Shown here piece after piece: positions 45,782 to 54,552 of a DNA stretch of 64,000 nucleotides (position 1 is its first letter; each line of letters begins with the position of its first letter). The notes under the pieces are model-generated. The model was not told the origin of the DNA, did no database searches, and was given only the letters and a program-made list of their open reading frames with translations. The position numbers were made by a program, and so were the translations under genes. This DNA is from Bacillota bacterium (GTDB taxonomy: Bacteria; Bacillota; Clostridia; Tissierellales; Sedimentibacteraceae), in contig JAEWJT010000002.1 of the NCBI GenBank assembly GCA_023386345.1, forward strand, positions 59,293 through 123,292, written 5' to 3'.

Positions 45782-46613
45782 TTTGGAAGACCTCCTTATT
45801 TTTCACAGTATTTCCATCGCTATCAACGGTTTCATATGAAACATTGCCGTTTTCGTCGATATGAGCAATGAAAACACCAACATTTTCTGGATTTTCAATT
45901 TGTTCAAACCTAATTTCATCAGCTTTTTCTTTTCCTACAGCTTCATCGAGTCGTCTATCTATCCATGTATCCGATAGTTGTTTGCCGTCCTGAGTATATT
46001 GTAATTGCGAACTTCCATATTTTGAGTCAGCTATAAAATAAATTATATTACCGCTTAAATTCTCATAAACGCCATCGATTCCGGTTTTAAGGTTTTGAGA
46101 TAAATCTGATACCGCCCCATCAGATATTCTAATGTATCCTTTTTTTAGCATGTCTAAATCGGTACACATCTCGCCAAAGTTCCCCTTTTCTTGATTGCTT
46201 AGTTTTTCTGTGCCATTTTTAATCGCCACAATTACAGCATCACATTGTTTTAAATAGGTCTCCTTTTGCTCATCTGTTAGGTTTGGATTATTTTTTATCT
46301 CTTCTTTCTGTGCTTCGTATTCTTCTATTGATCCTATTGCATCAACAATTTCATCTGACCAACCTGTTTCTTCTTTTATTTTTGACTTTTCTTCATCTAT
46401 TAAACCCTTTTTAATTTCATTTGCTTTTTCTTCAACTATCTTATCGTTTATATACTCTAGCTGTTGCAAAGGCATATTCTTAACTTTTTCTATTTGCTCA
46501 ATAACAGAAATAGTTTTTTTGAGTTCAGAACCTTCAAGTTTTTTTGTAAACTCTTTCCCAACATCAGTTTTTGCAACCTCTGTTACTAATTTAGCTAATA
46601 GTCCAATCGCCAT
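45774..46613 (-). CDS. PoNe-like DNase toxin
   Basis: This 279-residue protein has a helical, Lys/Glu-rich N-terminal region (about 1-130) that resembles no LXG, WXG, TAT or MIX trafficking domain. Its C-terminal nuclease domain (about 140-250) has GNFGEMCTDLDMLKKGYIR, GIDGVYENL at about 178 and IADSKYGSSQ at about 195, then QDGKQLSDTWIDRRL. The Asp and DxK pattern belongs to the PD-(D/E)XK superfamily, and the whole pattern matches polymorphic-toxin nucleases named PoNe. It should cut DNA. The start is set at the ATG after AGAGGTGG; the 23-bp overlap with the HerA gene indicates coupling. The following gene encodes PoNi-type immunity. Confidence 0.82.
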   Translation of the reverse strand: MAIGLLAKLVTEVAKTDVGKEFTKKLEGSELKKTISVIEQIEKVKNMPLQQLEYINDKIVEEKANEIKKGLIDEEKSKIKEETGWSDEIVDAIGSIEEYEAQKEEIKNNPNLTDEQKETYLKQCDAVIVAIKNGTEKLSNQEKGNFGEMCTDLDMLKKGYIRISDGAVSDLSQNLKTGIDGVYENLSGNIIYFIADSKYGSSQLQYTQDGKQLSDTWIDRRLDEAVGKEKADEIRFEQIENPENVGVFIAHIDENGNVSYETVDSDGNTVKNKEVFQNE

Positions 46614-49600
46614 TTGCACCACCTCTTTTCATAACAAAATTAACAATTTCATTAATAGTTTCATCATTATTAACTACAAACCACTGTGGAATAATATCTG
46701 TTAAACTTACTTTTGATTGGTCTAGCGAATTGTAATAATTGAAAACTAATTCTGTAATAATATTTATGCCTCTCTTTTTTGTATCCTCATAGTAAAATGT
46801 TGATAGAACTTCTTTCAAGTTTTTAATAACGTCTTCATGTGGTGATTTTATTGTTTCGAGTAATAAGTTTGTTGTTTTTAAATCAATAAATTCATTATTA
46901 GAAAAAACACCCCAAGTTAATTTTTTCATAATTGCTTTAGATAAAACTAAAGAAATAATATCTTTTCCGTTTGTTCCTGAAATAAAACTGATATTATTTT
47001 CTTTTGATTTTTTAAATAGTAAATCTTTGGTCAAGCTAATAGCTTCATAACATACGTTACAATCAGAAATCAACAAATTTACTAAGAGCGGTATGCTTTT
47101 ATGTTCAATCAGTTCACCTAAAACATCAGAAACTGCACTCTCATTAATACTTTCAAATCTTTCAGTAACACCATTTATATATAGGTCTGCATCCTTAATT
47201 AAGCTATCCTCAATTTTAGTAACTTTTACTGATACAGGTAATGACATTCCTTCTTTATGGCATAATGCATAACCAGTTTTTTGAACGCCCAAATATATTC
47301 CTTTTTCGTTTGGTATACATATTGAATTACTAATAACTGCTTGATCATCAGCAGATACAATTCTATGGACAATCTTATTAGAAGTGTTTTTTATTACATC
47401 AGGAGCAATCTTGGTTGGTATTTGCTCTGAGATAATTACACCTTGACCATAAGATCTCATTTCAGCAATCATATTTGTAAAATGTTCAACAGCTTTCCCT
47501 TTTGGATTTCCCATATTTTCACTAGTTTTCTCAGTTTCCACATTCTTTAAAAGCCTATGTGCTTCTTCAATTACGAGCAAGTGTTTCAATTCGACCTCTG
47601 TACTTTGCTCTATTTCTTTTTCAACTTGTCTTTGTTCACTAATATAAATAACCAGTAACCCCACAGAAAAAGCTTTATCCGAATCGTCTGCCAATCCTTC
47701 CATTTCAAACACACATTTTGAAGACAATAAGTCTTTCCAGTTTAGCGTATTTGTTGTGTTGTACATATATCCCTTAGCACCAACACACAAACTTTCAAGA
47801 CGGGTTTTTATTGCGGTCTTAATATTTCCAGACATTTCTCCATCATATTCAAGCTCATGAAGTATATAGTTTTCTATTTCATCTTTTAAGTCACCCATAG
47901 TTGGGAAAATATATTTATGCGCAGCTGCCTTATACTTCTCTACAATAGTGCTTGCATCAAACAAATCTAATTGACTCTTTTTATTTACTAAATAAGGATG
48001 ATATCCAAGAGTTAAATTCCATCCTTTTTTTGTATAAATATTATGCAAGCATTTTTCTAAAATATATGGCATTGGACCATAAAACGAAAAGGATGCATTA
48101 AACAAATCCTTTAATAGGTCAATGTGCATTTGTGGACTAATGCCTGGCAGGATATAAAACGGATTAATTTGTGGACAGTTAATTTCTGGTTTGCCTAGCG
48201 TGTAAACTAAAATATCACTGATTTTTGCTTTCAAATTTCTGTATTCTTTTTTTGCAGATTCAATTACGCAAAATGGCTTACTTGAATTTAATAATATTTC
48301 CTTTACTGTATTTGTTTTTCCGCTACCAGTTATACCGCAAATAAAAGTATGTTTGTTAAGATCTTTACTAGAAAGAGAAAAGCTAATATTAGTTAAAGGT
48401 CTTTCACCATCACAAACATTTCCGATTTGAATTTTTTGATTATCTACTATATTTGAAGCAATTAATGGATAAAAACTTCCTTCTTTTAATTCAAATGCAG
48501 GTGAATTATCCTGCGGAATTGTACATACAGCACTTAATTCTTGAGAGTTTATATAACTACATATTGAAATATTTGAATTTTGGTTGGTTAGTAACCCTTT
48601 AGGAATTAATACATGTTGATCTTTTATAGAAGAACATAAATCTTCATTAGATAATTTATATATTCTTGGCGGCAACAACTCAGGATTTGGTTTTGCAATC
48701 TCACCATATATGCAGCCTTGCATCACATCTCTTGCCATTTTATTATCTGTTGAATATGTAACTGTTGTCTCCCAAATGCCTGTATTCTGACCAAGCTTTA
48801 ACCTTTCTAAGCAATTATCTGCTAATTTCATCAATTCTATAGCAAACCCATTTTGAATATCTAACGACATAGATCCACCTTCACTGATTGCTTCAGAAAT
48901 AGATTTGCTATAACTTTCACTATTCCCTTTGCTATAGCCAGCATTAACACTCTGCCCAACAAGCATTCCAATTCCACCACCAATAATTGCACCAGCTGGT
49001 CCCCCAACCACAAATCCAATACCAGCTCCTGTTGCTGCTCCAATAGCTCCACCATTAACATTCACATTAATATTATTTTGACTCCCATTAGTAATAGTTT
49101 CATTTTCTGTTCTTGTAATATTTTGTTGCCTTGAAACATTCCTTTTACTTATTGCCATGCAATTATCCCTAATTTGAATTGCCGTACCCATTTTGTTTTG
49201 TAATGTCTGAGTACTAACAGGTTTAGCAATAACAAGCATTGTAAACTTCTCACCATTTAATGCTTTAATAACAGAGCTTAAATCAAATTTTTGTAAGCTG
49301 TTATCAATAAGTAAAGAAGGTATTCCATTAATCATCCCATAATGGGTGTTTGTGTTTTCAAAACAAAAATCTTTTTCACAATTACTAAGTTTTATACCTG
49401 ATAAAAGCCCCTCAATTATTCTTTTAGCAAGATTGCTATTCTCATTTCCACCTATACCTAAAACAAGATCACATTTATCTGCATCTGATTTCACTCCATA
49501 ACAGAAAGCAACACCTACAGAATATAATGCTGAAATAAATTTTTGCATTTTTTCATTAAGAAATTTTGCGATATCTTCTGTTTTTTCAATTGTGCAAGAT

Positions 49601-49800
49601 TCAATTTTATAAAATTGAATCAAATTTAATACTCCAGCTGTATCATTTTCTATGTTGTTTTGATTTAACTCATCTCCGTTTAGATACATTGGGTAAAACT
49701 CAGATATCAATTTTATTGTTTGGTTAGCTATTATTTGCGTATCAGATGTAAACTCATTTTGAAGTTCTGCTGGCAATTTTAACAGTTGATTATCTACCAT
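46591..49800 (-). CDS. HerA/DUF87-type ATPase with glycine zipper
   Basis: This 1069-residue protein is a HerA/VirB4-like pumping ATPase. Walker A GITGSGKTN lies at about 490 and Walker B LLVIEEAHRLL at about 742, with IISEQIPTKIAPDVIKNTSN near the arginine-finger region. At about 245-290 it carries a glycine-zipper stretch (GAGIGFVVGGPAGAIIGGGI) followed by a Ser-rich segment, as expected of a membrane-inserting or oligomerising element. It has an N-terminal domain I do not recognise. The gap to the previous gene is 2 nt; GGAGG precedes the ATG. The family moves or unwinds DNA, or pumps protein, as a hexamer; its cargo here is unknown, but the toxin gene overlaps it. Confidence 0.85.
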   Translation of the reverse strand: MVDNQLLKLPAELQNEFTSDTQIIANQTIKLISEFYPMYLNGDELNQNNIENDTAGVLNLIQFYKIESCTIEKTEDIAKFLNEKMQKFISALYSVGVAFCYGVKSDADKCDLVLGIGGNENSNLAKRIIEGLLSGIKLSNCEKDFCFENTNTHYGMINGIPSLLIDNSLQKFDLSSVIKALNGEKFTMLVIAKPVSTQTLQNKMGTAIQIRDNCMAISKRNVSRQQNITRTENETITNGSQNNINVNVNGGAIGAATGAGIGFVVGGPAGAIIGGGIGMLVGQSVNAGYSKGNSESYSKSISEAISEGGSMSLDIQNGFAIELMKLADNCLERLKLGQNTGIWETTVTYSTDNKMARDVMQGCIYGEIAKPNPELLPPRIYKLSNEDLCSSIKDQHVLIPKGLLTNQNSNISICSYINSQELSAVCTIPQDNSPAFELKEGSFYPLIASNIVDNQKIQIGNVCDGERPLTNISFSLSSKDLNKHTFICGITGSGKTNTVKEILLNSSKPFCVIESAKKEYRNLKAKISDILVYTLGKPEINCPQINPFYILPGISPQMHIDLLKDLFNASFSFYGPMPYILEKCLHNIYTKKGWNLTLGYHPYLVNKKSQLDLFDASTIVEKYKAAAHKYIFPTMGDLKDEIENYILHELEYDGEMSGNIKTAIKTRLESLCVGAKGYMYNTTNTLNWKDLLSSKCVFEMEGLADDSDKAFSVGLLVIYISEQRQVEKEIEQSTEVELKHLLVIEEAHRLLKNVETEKTSENMGNPKGKAVEHFTNMIAEMRSYGQGVIISEQIPTKIAPDVIKNTSNKIVHRIVSADDQAVISNSICIPNEKGIYLGVQKTGYALCHKEGMSLPVSVKVTKIEDSLIKDADLYINGVTERFESINESAVSDVLGELIEHKSIPLLVNLLISDCNVCYEAISLTKDLLFKKSKENNISFISGTNGKDIISLVLSKAIMKKLTWGVFSNNEFIDLKTTNLLLETIKSPHEDVIKNLKEVLSTFYYEDTKKRGINIITELVFNYYNSLDQSKVSLTDIIPQWFVVNNDETINEIVNFVMKRGGANGDWTIS

Positions 49801-49802
49801 TT

Positions 49803-50405
49803 TTACACCTCCAACGTCTGAATTAATTCATCTACTTGCTTTTTATAATAGGTTTCAATAGAGTCAAACCAGGATAATAGTTCATTTTTTAAACCTTTAA
49901 TATATTTTTCAACTATAGTATAATATCGTTGCTTATTAGTGTTATCCACTGCTTTTTTTATTATAGGATATAACAGAGCCGCAACTACCAACGCAACTGG
50001 AATAACAATGGGTTCAGTAATTGATAAAGATAGAGCAACACCTATTCCTGCAATAACAATAGGAATGCCAATCGCAACGAGTTGAGAATTTATAGCATTA
50101 AAATTAATTTTATTTTCCGGCTCAAAATTGTACTTCTCATAAATATGAGAACGCAAGTCCAAATCGTAAAACATATTTGCATTTGTATTATTTTTAAAAA
50201 TATCACTTTTTAGTGTTTCACATGACAATTCTGTATATAAAGTCGATATCAACCCTTTACACTTGGCTGTTATTTTTGAAGATACATATGAACAGATTTG
50301 CCTTGTATTTACATCAAAATCATTCGAGGATAATTTCATATTTGCAACTTCATTTACAATTTCATCAATTAAAGCTTCAACTTTATTTTTAATATTATCT
50401 GACAT
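49803..50405 (-). CDS. Membrane-hairpin protein of the dynamin operon
   Basis: This 200-residue protein has helical ends and two adjacent hydrophobic segments at about 110-150 (LVAIGIPIVIAGIGVALSL, IVIPVALVVAALLYPI), separated by a short turn. A second Lys-rich helix region follows. It overlaps the dynamin gene by 11 nt, with a GGAGG site in that overlap. Its role as membrane partner of the dynamin-like GTPase or of the ATPase is inferred from position. No known family. Confidence 0.8.
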   Translation of the reverse strand: MSDNIKNKVEALIDEIVNEVANMKLSSNDFDVNTRQICSYVSSKITAKCKGLISTLYTELSCETLKSDIFKNNTNANMFYDLDLRSHIYEKYNFEPENKINFNAINSQLVAIGIPIVIAGIGVALSLSITEPIVIPVALVVAALLYPIIKKAVDNTNKQRYYTIVEKYIKGLKNELLSWFDSIETYYKKQVDELIQTLEV

Positions 50406-52392
50406 AATTACCTATACCTCCGTTTAAAATCTTTACAACATCCAAGTTTTTATTAAGCTTTTCTATCGTAATTTTATTACTTTCTATTTCTATTCGAATT
50501 GCATCATTTTCTTTCTTTTCGGTTAATAACTTATCATACTCCACCTTTTTTTCGGCTGCATTTTGCTTTAATTTTTCCTTATATTTTTTTGTGATTTCGA
50601 TAGTGTAATCTTGCAACTCATTGACAATATCATTTTTAATAGTTTCTAATCTTTTCTCTATACTGTCTTTTAATAAATTAAAATGCATATCTTTTGAATA
50701 TTCTGAAACGGCGCGAGTTTTCTTAAATGTTACACCTTCTTCTACAGAACGATACTTAACCGCCTTACTTTCTGTACTGTTCTTCAACTCTTCGAAATCA
50801 CCTTGAGAAAATTCTGGTTCAATAAAAGAGGAATGTATTATATCATTCTCAGCTATTATTTTAATTAGCTCATCATTGCACTCTTGAATTATTTCTTTTC
50901 CCAAGGTTTTCCTGAAATTTTTAAGTTCCTCTATTCTGTTAAAAGAAATTTTTTCAAGATCACTCATCGATTTGTCGGGAATTTTTTTTAACTGTTCATT
51001 ATATTCATCAATAGATTTATCGGCATCGATGACTATTTTACCTTCTTCCGAATCCGTATATTTGGTAATAATAGTTTCGATAATCTCATTCATCTTTCTT
51101 TGTATATCACTAATTTCTTCATTTTTTTGGCGAATTTTTCTTTCTAATTCTTTGGGGTCAGTTATTTTAAGCTCATTTAGAGAAATATTTTCTTTAAGCT
51201 TTTCGCTTATTTTTACATATGATTTACTTATAGAAGACAACAGTTCTTGTAAAGCAAAATATTGAGCTTTACGAGCAAACTCTTCTAATGCGATGTTAAC
51301 CTTAGAAAAATTTGATTGTTGTTCCATTAACTCAACAAAAGCTCCCTTGCGACATTTGCTTTTAAGCCAATGTCGTTCAGCTGTAGGAAAAAGTGTTCCT
51401 TTTTTTTCAGCATCATCAAAGTATACACCAATATCCTCTTCAGTTTTTTCAGCACATACATTTAAAATAAGTTGTAGTTTGCTGTCTACATTAATCATTC
51501 TTTTTTGTGGTATCTCATTATAGATATTTTTCGCTTCTGAAAGCAACTTATTTAATTCTTGTTCACTTTTATCAGCTGCTCCTGTCAGAATTAAAAAAAT
51601 CGTATCTTTATGCTTGTCGGCGCTTTTTGTTTGAAGAAATTTTTTAAATGCTGATGATTCTAGTGCCTGTCCACTTAAAGACTTTACAAAAATTACTGCA
51701 TTAGCTCTATCGATATAATCTTCTGTAATTTGGCCTACTCTACCTATTGCGTTAATGCCTGGACTATCAATAATTGTTATTCCTTTGAAAGTTGGTGCTA
51801 ATGGCCATTTTACTCTTATATTCGTAACAATATCTTCCCAACTATTTTTATTTTCTTCAATATATTTTTTTATTCTTTTTGTGTACTCAATATCAGATAA
51901 ATTATATAGATTATCATCCTTAACGCCTGCGATTAAGTCCTCCACAATTCGTTTGGGTGGATTTCCACAATATTTTATTAAAAGTTCATGATTTATAGCG
52001 GCAACTGGAATAGCTCTATATTCATCCTTCAAAGCAGCATAGTTGGTTAGAAAATCTATTATTTCCTTTTCTTTAATCAATCTCTTTTTAGGTGCTTGAG
52101 CATACTCTGCAACCAATTCACAAGTTTCACCATATTCAATTTCAATTATTGCACTTGTGCATTGTTTAACATCCATTGGTAATACTTCTTTACCTAAATA
52201 TCCATTAATGAATGTTGATTTACCACTCTTTGCTTCTCCTGCAATCATCAGCACAAATTTATCATTTCTAATATTTTCCGCTTGATTTATTATATTATGG
52301 GGAATTAATTCATTCAGTTGTTCAAGTATTTCACTGTAAGAAGAAAATGCGTTTAGTACGCTTTCTTTTTTTTGTTTATAGTCTGTTATCAT
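50395..52392 (-). CDS. Bacterial dynamin-like GTPase
   Basis: This 665-residue large GTPase has G1 GEAKSGKS at about 55, G2 in QCTSAI, G3 IDSPGINA at about 208 and a G4-like LTGAADKS. Long coiled-coil and helical stalk segments follow to the C terminus (QKNEEISDIQRKMNEII, AAEKKVEYDKLLTEKKEN). Bacterial dynamins remodel or tubulate membranes, and some act in phage defence or membrane repair. It is the first gene of the operon. AAGGAG precedes the ATG, and an inverted repeat lies 26 nt upstream. Confidence 0.9.
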   Translation of the reverse strand: MITDYKQKKESVLNAFSSYSEILEQLNELIPHNIINQAENIRNDKFVLMIAGEAKSGKSTFINGYLGKEVLPMDVKQCTSAIIEIEYGETCELVAEYAQAPKKRLIKEKEIIDFLTNYAALKDEYRAIPVAAINHELLIKYCGNPPKRIVEDLIAGVKDDNLYNLSDIEYTKRIKKYIEENKNSWEDIVTNIRVKWPLAPTFKGITIIDSPGINAIGRVGQITEDYIDRANAVIFVKSLSGQALESSAFKKFLQTKSADKHKDTIFLILTGAADKSEQELNKLLSEAKNIYNEIPQKRMINVDSKLQLILNVCAEKTEEDIGVYFDDAEKKGTLFPTAERHWLKSKCRKGAFVELMEQQSNFSKVNIALEEFARKAQYFALQELLSSISKSYVKISEKLKENISLNELKITDPKELERKIRQKNEEISDIQRKMNEIIETIITKYTDSEEGKIVIDADKSIDEYNEQLKKIPDKSMSDLEKISFNRIEELKNFRKTLGKEIIQECNDELIKIIAENDIIHSSFIEPEFSQGDFEELKNSTESKAVKYRSVEEGVTFKKTRAVSEYSKDMHFNLLKDSIEKRLETIKNDIVNELQDYTIEITKKYKEKLKQNAAEKKVEYDKLLTEKKENDAIRIEIESNKITIEKLNKNLDVVKILNGGIGNYVR

Positions 52393-52417
52393 AAAATCGC
52401 TCCTTATACTTCTTGTG

Positions 52418-52438
52418 GTAGTGTCAATAAGACACTAC
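52418..52438. promoter_or_regulatory. Candidate operator before the dynamin operon
   Basis: GTAGTGTC and GACACTAC form a perfect 8-bp inverted repeat with a 5-bp spacer, 26 nt upstream of the dynamin start. It is placed as an operator or leader hairpin. The neighbouring WYL regulator makes an operator plausible. Confidence 0.6.
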
Positions 52439-52460
52439 TGTATTTTATTCTAAACCCTAT

Positions 52461-52500
52461 ATTTTCAAGGTTCATATATGTTAATTTATGTGCGAAGTTT
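52461..52500. repeat. 40-bp inverted repeat, right copy
   Basis: Reverse-complement match to 44729-44768 at 38 of 40 positions. It lies upstream of the dynamin gene and could overlap its promoter. Confidence 0.85.
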
Positions 52501-52589
52501 GAGTATTAAATTTATAATCAAAATTATTAAACTTTTATTTTGCTTTATACTTAAATAGGATTTTCCATTACACATTAAAAATATTTTAA

Positions 52590-53516
52590 TTAATTCATTA
52601 TTTTTACATTATTTCCTTGACTCATGAGCCACATATTAATTCCTTCTCCATAAGCTTCAGCTGTAATATTATAAATACCATCTTTTATACTAATAATTTT
52701 TGCAGTCGGCAACTTGTCCAAAACAGCTTCAATTGATTCTCCTCTATATTCAAACATAAATTTTTTAAGTTTACCAGTATACATAAATTGCACCCTCTTA
52801 CGAAATTCTCCTTCACTAAATTGTTCTTTATAAGAAACGCTGTAATGTTCCTTGGTACCTTTTATTTTTTCTATACGGTCAATACGAAACACAGTAGGAA
52901 AATCTTTAGTTTCATCTGACATATAGCATATAAGATAAAAATAGAATTCAGAAAACATGATTGCAATAGGCTTAACACTATGATTTCTTTTTACCCCATC
53001 TTGTCTTATATAATCAAATGTGATTATTTCCTTTTGCCTAATATACCGTTCTAAGTTCCACATAACATTAATTATTTTTTTGCCATGTTTAAGTTCAACA
53101 TAATTAAATCTTTCACTTCTTATAATATCTTCAACCTTTTTTCTGTCATTAGGCACAACTTGAACTAATAGCTTATCTAGTAATATATTTAGTTCTTCCT
53201 TACAAAACGCTCTGCTTTCAAGTAAAATTTTACATAAAGCCATTACTTCTTCATTAGTTAACCATTCTCTTTCATAACGCACTAAATAGTATCCCTTTTG
53301 ACCTTGATCATACTTAATTGAAATTTCACCTTCATCATAATGATCATCAAAAAGGTAAGAACGCAACTCATCTATATCTCTTTGTATAGTTTTTGGTGTT
53401 ACCTTAAAATACTTAGAAAGTTCTACTTTTGATATGATTTCTCCCTTATTAAGTCTTTCATAAATATTCAATAACCTAAATCCTTTATTTCTTTTATAAT
53501 CTAAATAATAATCCAA
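52590..53516 (-). CDS. WYL-domain transcriptional regulator
   Basis: This regulator of about 308 residues has an N-terminal DeoR/winged HTH at about 15-60 (SKVELSKYFKVTPKTIQRDI) and a C-terminal WYL domain (REIITFDY-like ITFDYIRQDG, KPIAIMFSEFYFYLICY, RIDRIEKIKG). WYL regulators are frequent repressors of phage-defence operons and may sense nucleic acids or nucleotides. The likely start is the TTG at 53516, 7 nt after GGTGG; a longer frame begins 5 codons earlier. It is in the same direction as the dynamin operon, with a 197-nt gap containing inverted repeats. Confidence 0.85.
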   Translation of the reverse strand: MDYYLDYKRNKGFRLLNIYERLNKGEIISKVELSKYFKVTPKTIQRDIDELRSYLFDDHYDEGEISIKYDQGQKGYYLVRYEREWLTNEEVMALCKILLESRAFCKEELNILLDKLLVQVVPNDRKKVEDIIRSERFNYVELKHGKKIINVMWNLERYIRQKEIITFDYIRQDGVKRNHSVKPIAIMFSEFYFYLICYMSDETKDFPTVFRIDRIEKIKGTKEHYSVSYKEQFSEGEFRKRVQFMYTGKLKKFMFEYRGESIEAVLDKLPTAKIISIKDGIYNITAEAYGEGINMWLMSQGNNVKIMN

Positions 53517-53798
53517 ACTTGTCACCACCAATTAACTTAATTATATCAATATAAATGGACACATAATGGGTATTTGAAAAACATTACAAATTATTTTTAA
53601 TTTTACTAATTTATAACTAAAACTATTAATACCATCTAGGGCATCTCAATTCATTATAAATATATAAACCATTACTAACAAATATGCAATTATATTACCA
53701 TTATTTACACAATACGTCAATAAAAACGTTTGCTACTTGACAAATTATTAACACCATGTATTAGACAAAGAAATGTTCGCATTTTAATTTTTCTCCAC

Positions 53799-53854
53799 AA
53801 AAAAACCGTTGAAATTCAACGGTTTTAATATATTTATTACATCATTCCTTGCAT
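53799..53854 (-). mobile_element. Second attachment-like site: groEL 3' end plus terminator
   Basis: On the minus strand 53837-53854 reads ATGCAAGGAATGATGTAA (Met-Gln-Gly-Met-Met-stop). A terminator with arms AAAACCGTTGAA/TTCAACGGTTTT follows. It differs from the left copy at two stem positions, with compensating changes in the other arm. The remaining gap has no groEL coding. Confidence 0.65.
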
Positions 53855-53956
53855 TAATTAGTCATATGCAAGTGGTACTTTATAATGCTTTATGCGTCGC
53901 TATATGTTGATAATTTTGCATTGTTTGCATTTGGTGAATTATTTTATGTTAATTAA

Positions 53957-53976
53957 GTTAGCATTGTGTTAGCACA
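53957..53976. repeat. Tandem GTTAGCA repeat near the second attachment-like site
   Basis: GTTAGCATTGTGTTAGCACA lies 120 nt from the groEL-end core, as in the left copy. Related TAGCATTGTGCTAC sequences recur at about 54514-54540. Confidence 0.55.
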
Positions 53977-54105
53977 TAATTTTTTTACTTAAAATTATCA
54001 TAGATTGTAATCATTTATTTTATTATAAACAAACACTGTTATTTAATTTCAGCTATTGTATTTCTATTCCCGTATCAAGATTATCTGAATTTTTTATAAA
54101 AATGA

Positions 54106-54137
54106 AGAAGATATATAATTTCAACTCTATATCTTCT
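54106..54137. terminator. Bidirectional hairpin
   Basis: AGAAGATATA and TATATCTTCT pair around a 12-nt loop, with T-rich sequence on both sides. It may end a transcript from the small ORF at 54224. Confidence 0.55.
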
Positions 54138-54194
54138 TTATATTTTTAAGGTCTATTTATGATTATTATTTTTATATTGTATTTACGTTATACC

Positions 54195-54216
54195 TCTAAA
54201 CCTTATGGCTTAGAGA
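54195..54216 (-). terminator. Small hairpin after the 29-residue ORF
   Basis: CTCTAAGCC pairs with GGTTTAGAG with one wobble, 8 nt after the ORF's stop. It would end or stabilise the transcript. Confidence 0.45.
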
Positions 54217-54223
54217 TATCATA

Positions 54224-54313
54224 TCATCGATTTATTGCAATGATATGAAAATCAAATTTAATCGTTAAATTACAACACATTAATGGTAAAATTAATGTAA
54301 ATAATAATATCAT
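54224..54313 (-). CDS. Hydrophobic 29-residue small ORF, candidate type I toxin
   Basis: The frame starts MILLFTLILPLMCCNLTIK and ends after a polar tail, with a strong AAGGAGGG site 5 nt before the ATG. Short hydrophobic peptides with a strong ribosome site in AT-rich gaps are typical of type I toxins, but no antisense RNA has been demonstrated here. Hairpins lie both upstream (54331) and downstream (54195, 54106). It could be spurious. Confidence 0.4.
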   Translation of the reverse strand: MILLFTLILPLMCCNLTIKFDFHIIAINR

Positions 54314-54330
54314 AAATTCCCTCCTTATCC

Positions 54331-54357
54331 AGTTATAGAGTTAAAAACTCTATAACT
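54331..54357. other. Perfect 12-bp hairpin upstream of the small ORF
   Basis: AGTTATAGAGTT and AACTCTATAACT pair around 3 nt. It lies just ahead of the small ORF's ribosome site, and could control its expression. Confidence 0.6.
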
Positions 54358-54552
54358 AATATATCCATTATACATAATTTTATTCTGAAATTTATATAAA
54401 CCATCAAACACGCCTTTGAAGATATATGTTTTATGTAATGTTATCTATTCTTTTTTGTTATATTTTTCAATGTTTTTGTATTGGTTAGTGTTATTATTTC
54501 AAATGTTGTTTTAGTAGCATTGTGCTACTCATTGTGCTACTATTCATAATTA

